This document shows, piece by piece, positions 13,347 to 15,035 of a stretch of 15,035 nucleotides of DNA. The stretch comes from Candidatus Magasanikiibacteriota bacterium. Lineage in GTDB: Bacteria; Patescibacteriota; Patescibacteriia; Magasanikbacterales; UBA922. The notes under the pieces are model-generated. The model was given only the letters and a program-made list of their open reading frames with translations, ran no database searches and was not told where the DNA came from. Location of the stretch: positions 1 through 15,035 of the forward strand of contig QIHL01000041.1 of NCBI GenBank assembly GCA_003230965.1. Direction: 5' to 3'. Both the position numbers and the translations under genes were made by a program. Numbering within the stretch: position 1 is the stretch's first letter; each line of letters starts with the position of its first letter.

Positions 13347-14108
13347 TCAAAGTGTTATATTATCAGACGAATCACTCTGTAAAACTACTGGAGCCTCTTT
13401 TGGTATCAAAGCTTCTTTTGCTTCTGCTCGTTTTTTCCCCTCCAAAACAGCGTCTCTAATAGTATGAACCAACAAAGTTATAGAACGAATCGCATCATCA
13501 TTTCCAGAAATTACATACTCTGCGTGTGTTGGATTTGCATTAGTATCGCATACTGCAATAATAGGTATACCAACTCGGTTAGCTTCAGTAACAGCAGTTT
13601 TTTCTCGTTGAAATGACGGAATGAATAATACATCTGGAATCTTTGTCAAACTAACCAAACCACCAAGAGACACTTCCATTTTTTCAAGTTGTTTAGAAAT
13701 ATTTAACTGTTCCTTTTTAGTATAGTGTTCTAGTTCGCCTGATTCTTGTTGTTCTTTCAAACTAATATACTTTTTCAACAATTTTTTAATTTCCACAAAA
13801 TTGGTAATGAACCCACCAATCCAACGTCCAACCAAGTAAGGCATGTCGCAATCAATCGCTGCCTGTTTTACTATCTCTCGTGCTTGCGGTTTTGTCGTCA
13901 TAAAAAGAATAATCTTTCTATCAGCTACCATATCAGCAACTTGCTCACTAATCTGTTTAATTTGTTCCTGTGTTTTTTCTAAGTCAATTATATGTACACC
14001 GTTTCTTTCCATAAAAATAAACGGCTTCATTTTTGGATGCCAACGAGAACTTTGGTGTCCAAAATGAACGCCAGCCTCAAGCATCTCCAGAATGGTGGGA
14101 GTTTTCAT
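13347..14108 (-). CDS. rpsB: Small ribosomal subunit protein uS2
   Basis: A 253-residue ribosomal protein of the 30S subunit head-body junction. Seen: MLEAGVHFGHQSSRWHPKM at the N-terminus, GVHIIDLEKT, a coiled-coil insertion (about 105-150, rich in Lys, Glu and Gln), the RWIGGFITNF and IPDVLFIPS blocks, and VGIPIIAVCDTNANP followed by IPGND-like SGNDDAIRSI. The ATG at 14108 is chosen over the in-frame one at 14132 because an AAGGA ribosome site lies 10 bases before it and because family members start just before the TPT-type residues. It ends in TGA. It is the first gene of rpsB-tsf and has a long structured leader, consistent with autoregulation as known for S2 in Escherichia coli. Confidence 0.97.
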   Translation of the reverse strand: MKTPTILEMLEAGVHFGHQSSRWHPKMKPFIFMERNGVHIIDLEKTQEQIKQISEQVADMVADRKIILFMTTKPQAREIVKQAAIDCDMPYLVGRWIGGFITNFVEIKKLLKKYISLKEQQESGELEHYTKKEQLNISKQLEKMEVSLGGLVSLTKIPDVLFIPSFQREKTAVTEANRVGIPIIAVCDTNANPTHAEYVISGNDDAIRSITLLVHTIRDAVLEGKKRAEAKEALIPKEAPVVLQSDSSDNITL

Positions 14109-14118
14109 AAATGAATCT

Positions 14119-14123
14119 TCCTT
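14119..14123 (-). promoter_or_regulatory. Shine-Dalgarno sequence that fixes the rpsB start
   Basis: AAGGA on the minus strand, 10 bases before the ATG at 14108. It lies just 3' of the leader hairpin, so pairing in the leader could expose or hide it. Confidence 0.7.
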
Positions 14124-14127
14124 AAAC

Positions 14128-14174
14128 CTCACTATCGCTACCCATTTCAGGGAGGAAAACCCGCGATAGCTGAG
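14128..14174 (-). promoter_or_regulatory. Leader hairpin of rpsB, candidate ribosomal-protein autoregulatory element
   Basis: In the minus-strand RNA, CTCA-G-CTATCGC (14163-14174) pairs with GCGATAGTGAG (14128-14138), an 11-base-pair stem with one bulged G. The 24-base loop contains GGG, CCTCCC and GGG, allowing an inner stem, and its CCTCC resembles the anti-Shine-Dalgarno sequence. No T run follows, so it is not a terminator. It lies between the promoter and the ribosome site, where S2 feedback sites act in other bacteria. Confidence 0.6.
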
Positions 14175-14193
14175 AAATATATAAAGTGACTAT

Positions 14194-14222
14194 ACTATAA
14201 AAGAATCCACCAAATTTGTCAA
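14194..14222 (-). promoter_or_regulatory. Predicted strong promoter of rpsB-tsf
   Basis: Minus strand perfect TTGACA (14217-14222), 17 bases, TATAGT (14194-14199). Transcription would start near 14187, giving a leader of about 79 bases. It is back to back with the promoter of the pilin-like gene, the two -35 boxes being 15 bases apart. Confidence 0.85.
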
Positions 14223-14237
14223 TAGACTGTGGTACTG

Positions 14238-14264
14238 TTGACAAACAAAAAAACATGCTATAAT
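14238..14264 (+). promoter_or_regulatory. Predicted promoter of the pilin-like gene
   Basis: Perfect TTGACA (14238-14243), then TATAAT (14259-14264) after 15 bases, with an extended -10 TGC before it. Alternatively TAATAT (14261-14266) gives a 17-base spacer. Transcription would start near 14271. Confidence 0.7.
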
Positions 14265-14300
14265 ATATGTATTCTTCATAATGACGCTATGCTTTTCATC

Positions 14301-15035
14301 ATGGCTAAAAGGAAAAAACTACTCTTAACTATTGGAGTACTTTTATTTAGTTTCTCCTTTTTCTTTTTTATTCAACCACAACGTGCGCTAGCAGATCAAC
14401 GATGTTGGACAAGAAGTGCTTGCACTAATTACAGAGAATTTACTCTTGGCATGAATAAATATAAGGCTGCTGATGGATTCTACACTGGAACTGATGCAAA
14501 AAAAACTTGCCCAAATGGTGGAGCACCTAACAAGCCAAACGAGCTTGGTTTTTGTCTTCCTGTTGGAAAAACAACAACAGAGATAACTTTTGGAGGAAAA
14601 ACCAGTTTTGGAAATATGGGAGAGTTTATCCAAGTGATGTTTCGCTACTCAGTAATTGTTGCCGGTATTCTAGCGGTTATCATGATTATTTTCGGCGGTA
14701 TTGAATGGATTGCATCTGCTGGAAATAGCTCTGTAATTACAAGTGCAAGAAAAAAAATCACAGGTGCACTAACAGGTTTGATTATTGCTATTCTTTCTTA
14801 TTTTATTTTGAACTTAATCAATCCGTATCTTGTAAATTTACGCCTGCCTCAGGCGTGGTTATTAAATCAAGAAATACTTATGCCAGGACATTGTCAGCTT
14901 GTACCCAAAGAAACTGGTATAGCAAAAGTCTCAAACAATTTTGTCAACTTAAAAAATAAACAGCAAGAAAAAGTTATAAACAATATCAAACAGTCTGATT
15001 TTGTTACAAGTACAAAACAAACAGCAGCATGCGGA
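14301..15035 (+). CDS. Secreted/membrane pilin-like protein (T4SS_pilin-type), 3' end outside window
   Basis: At least 245 residues, open at the window edge. A basic start MAKRKK and a hydrophobic run lead to a likely signal-peptidase site after ALA31. A cysteine-containing extracytoplasmic part (Cys35, 41, 70, 85) follows. Then come two membrane helices (about 115-135 and 154-175) flanking FGGIEWIASAGN (131-142) and a basic ARKKITGALTGL turn, ending in LNLINPYL. This GGxxWxxSAGN...AKKxIxxAxxGL...INP pattern matches the small pilin-like membrane proteins, called type IV secretion pilins by domain databases, that are widespread in Patescibacteria. Function there is unproven: surface structure or secretion are suggestions. 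ATG at 14289 is an alternative start, four codons longer, but the basic MAKRKK suits a signal peptide. No ribosome site is visible. Confidence 0.75.
   Translation, partial: MAKRKKLLLTIGVLLFSFSFFFFIQPQRALADQRCWTRSACTNYREFTLGMNKYKAADGFYTGTDAKKTCPNGGAPNKPNELGFCLPVGKTTTEITFGGKTSFGNMGEFIQVMFRYSVIVAGILAVIMIIFGGIEWIASAGNSSVITSARKKITGALTGLIIAILSYFILNLINPYLVNLRLPQAWLLNQEILMPGHCQLVPKETGIAKVSNNFVNLKNKQQEKVINNIKQSDFVTSTKQTAACG

Noticed and set aside
13344..13352. CTT TGA at the end of rpsB as a programmed frameshift site like that of RF2
   Set aside because: There is no purine-rich stimulator upstream, the shifted frame adds only a short AT-coded tail, and S2 ends normally at this TGA.
14388..14633. 81-codon minus-strand frame within the pilin-like gene
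   Set aside because: It is antisense to a recognisable signal peptide and membrane protein; its Ser/Cys/Lys-rich composition is typical of a shadow frame.
1..15035. Defence system, CRISPR array, transposon, integron or phage remnant
   Set aside because: No spaced direct repeats, transposase or nuclease motifs, or terminal inverted repeats were seen. Nearly all of the sequence is explained by housekeeping genes.

Overview
The window comes from an AT-rich bacterial chromosome, most likely a member of the Candidate Phyla Radiation (Patescibacteria). This is inferred from the final gene, which encodes a two-helix 'type IV secretion pilin-like' protein of a kind very common in that group, and from two adjacent, diverged cofactor-independent phosphoglycerate mutases, compact spacing and few Shine-Dalgarno sequences. 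No rRNA or tRNA is present to place it more finely. Two genes end in TGA and a complete release factor 2 gene is present, so UGA is a normal stop here. That argues against the UGA-glycine lineages (SR1/Gracilibacteria).

Layout, left to right. (1) 1-420: the 5' end of valS (minus) and divergent promoters shared with a DHH-family gene. (2) 419-1570: a DHH phosphoesterase-like protein (plus) whose metal-binding motifs look degraded. It meets gpmI across a bidirectional terminator. (3) 1640-4828: two tandem gpmI genes (minus), both with complete catalytic residues. (4) 4957-6687: prfB followed by tsaC (minus), with prfB in one frame and no programmed frameshift. (5) 6713-8843: groES-groEL (minus) with a consensus-like promoter, a CIRCE-type operator and a strong terminator. 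(6) 8844-9132: a gene-free stretch that nevertheless contains a plus-strand intrinsic terminator, so an unannotated small transcript is possible. (7) 9133-11386: a nucleotidyltransferase-fold protein and an O-antigen-ligase-like membrane protein (minus), translationally overlapping. (8) 11418-12599: yidC plus a small PRC-barrel gene. (9) 12611-14222: rpsB-tsf with a long structured leader. (10) 14238-15035: the divergent pilin-like secreted or membrane protein, running off the window.

Most genes are core housekeeping: translation (valS, prfB, rpsB, tsf, and tsaC for t6A tRNA modification), protein folding (groESL), membrane insertion (yidC) and lower glycolysis (gpmI). The surface-related genes (O-antigen ligase-like protein with its partner, pilin-like protein) are the accessory part. 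Several promoters lie so close to the start codons that the mRNAs would have almost no 5' leader. rpsB and groES have real leaders carrying regulatory structure.

No mobile element, CRISPR array, integrase or phage gene was seen. The points most worth checking are the orphan plus-strand terminator near 9000-9020, the degraded DHH protein, the rpsB leader hairpin and the duplicated GpmI.
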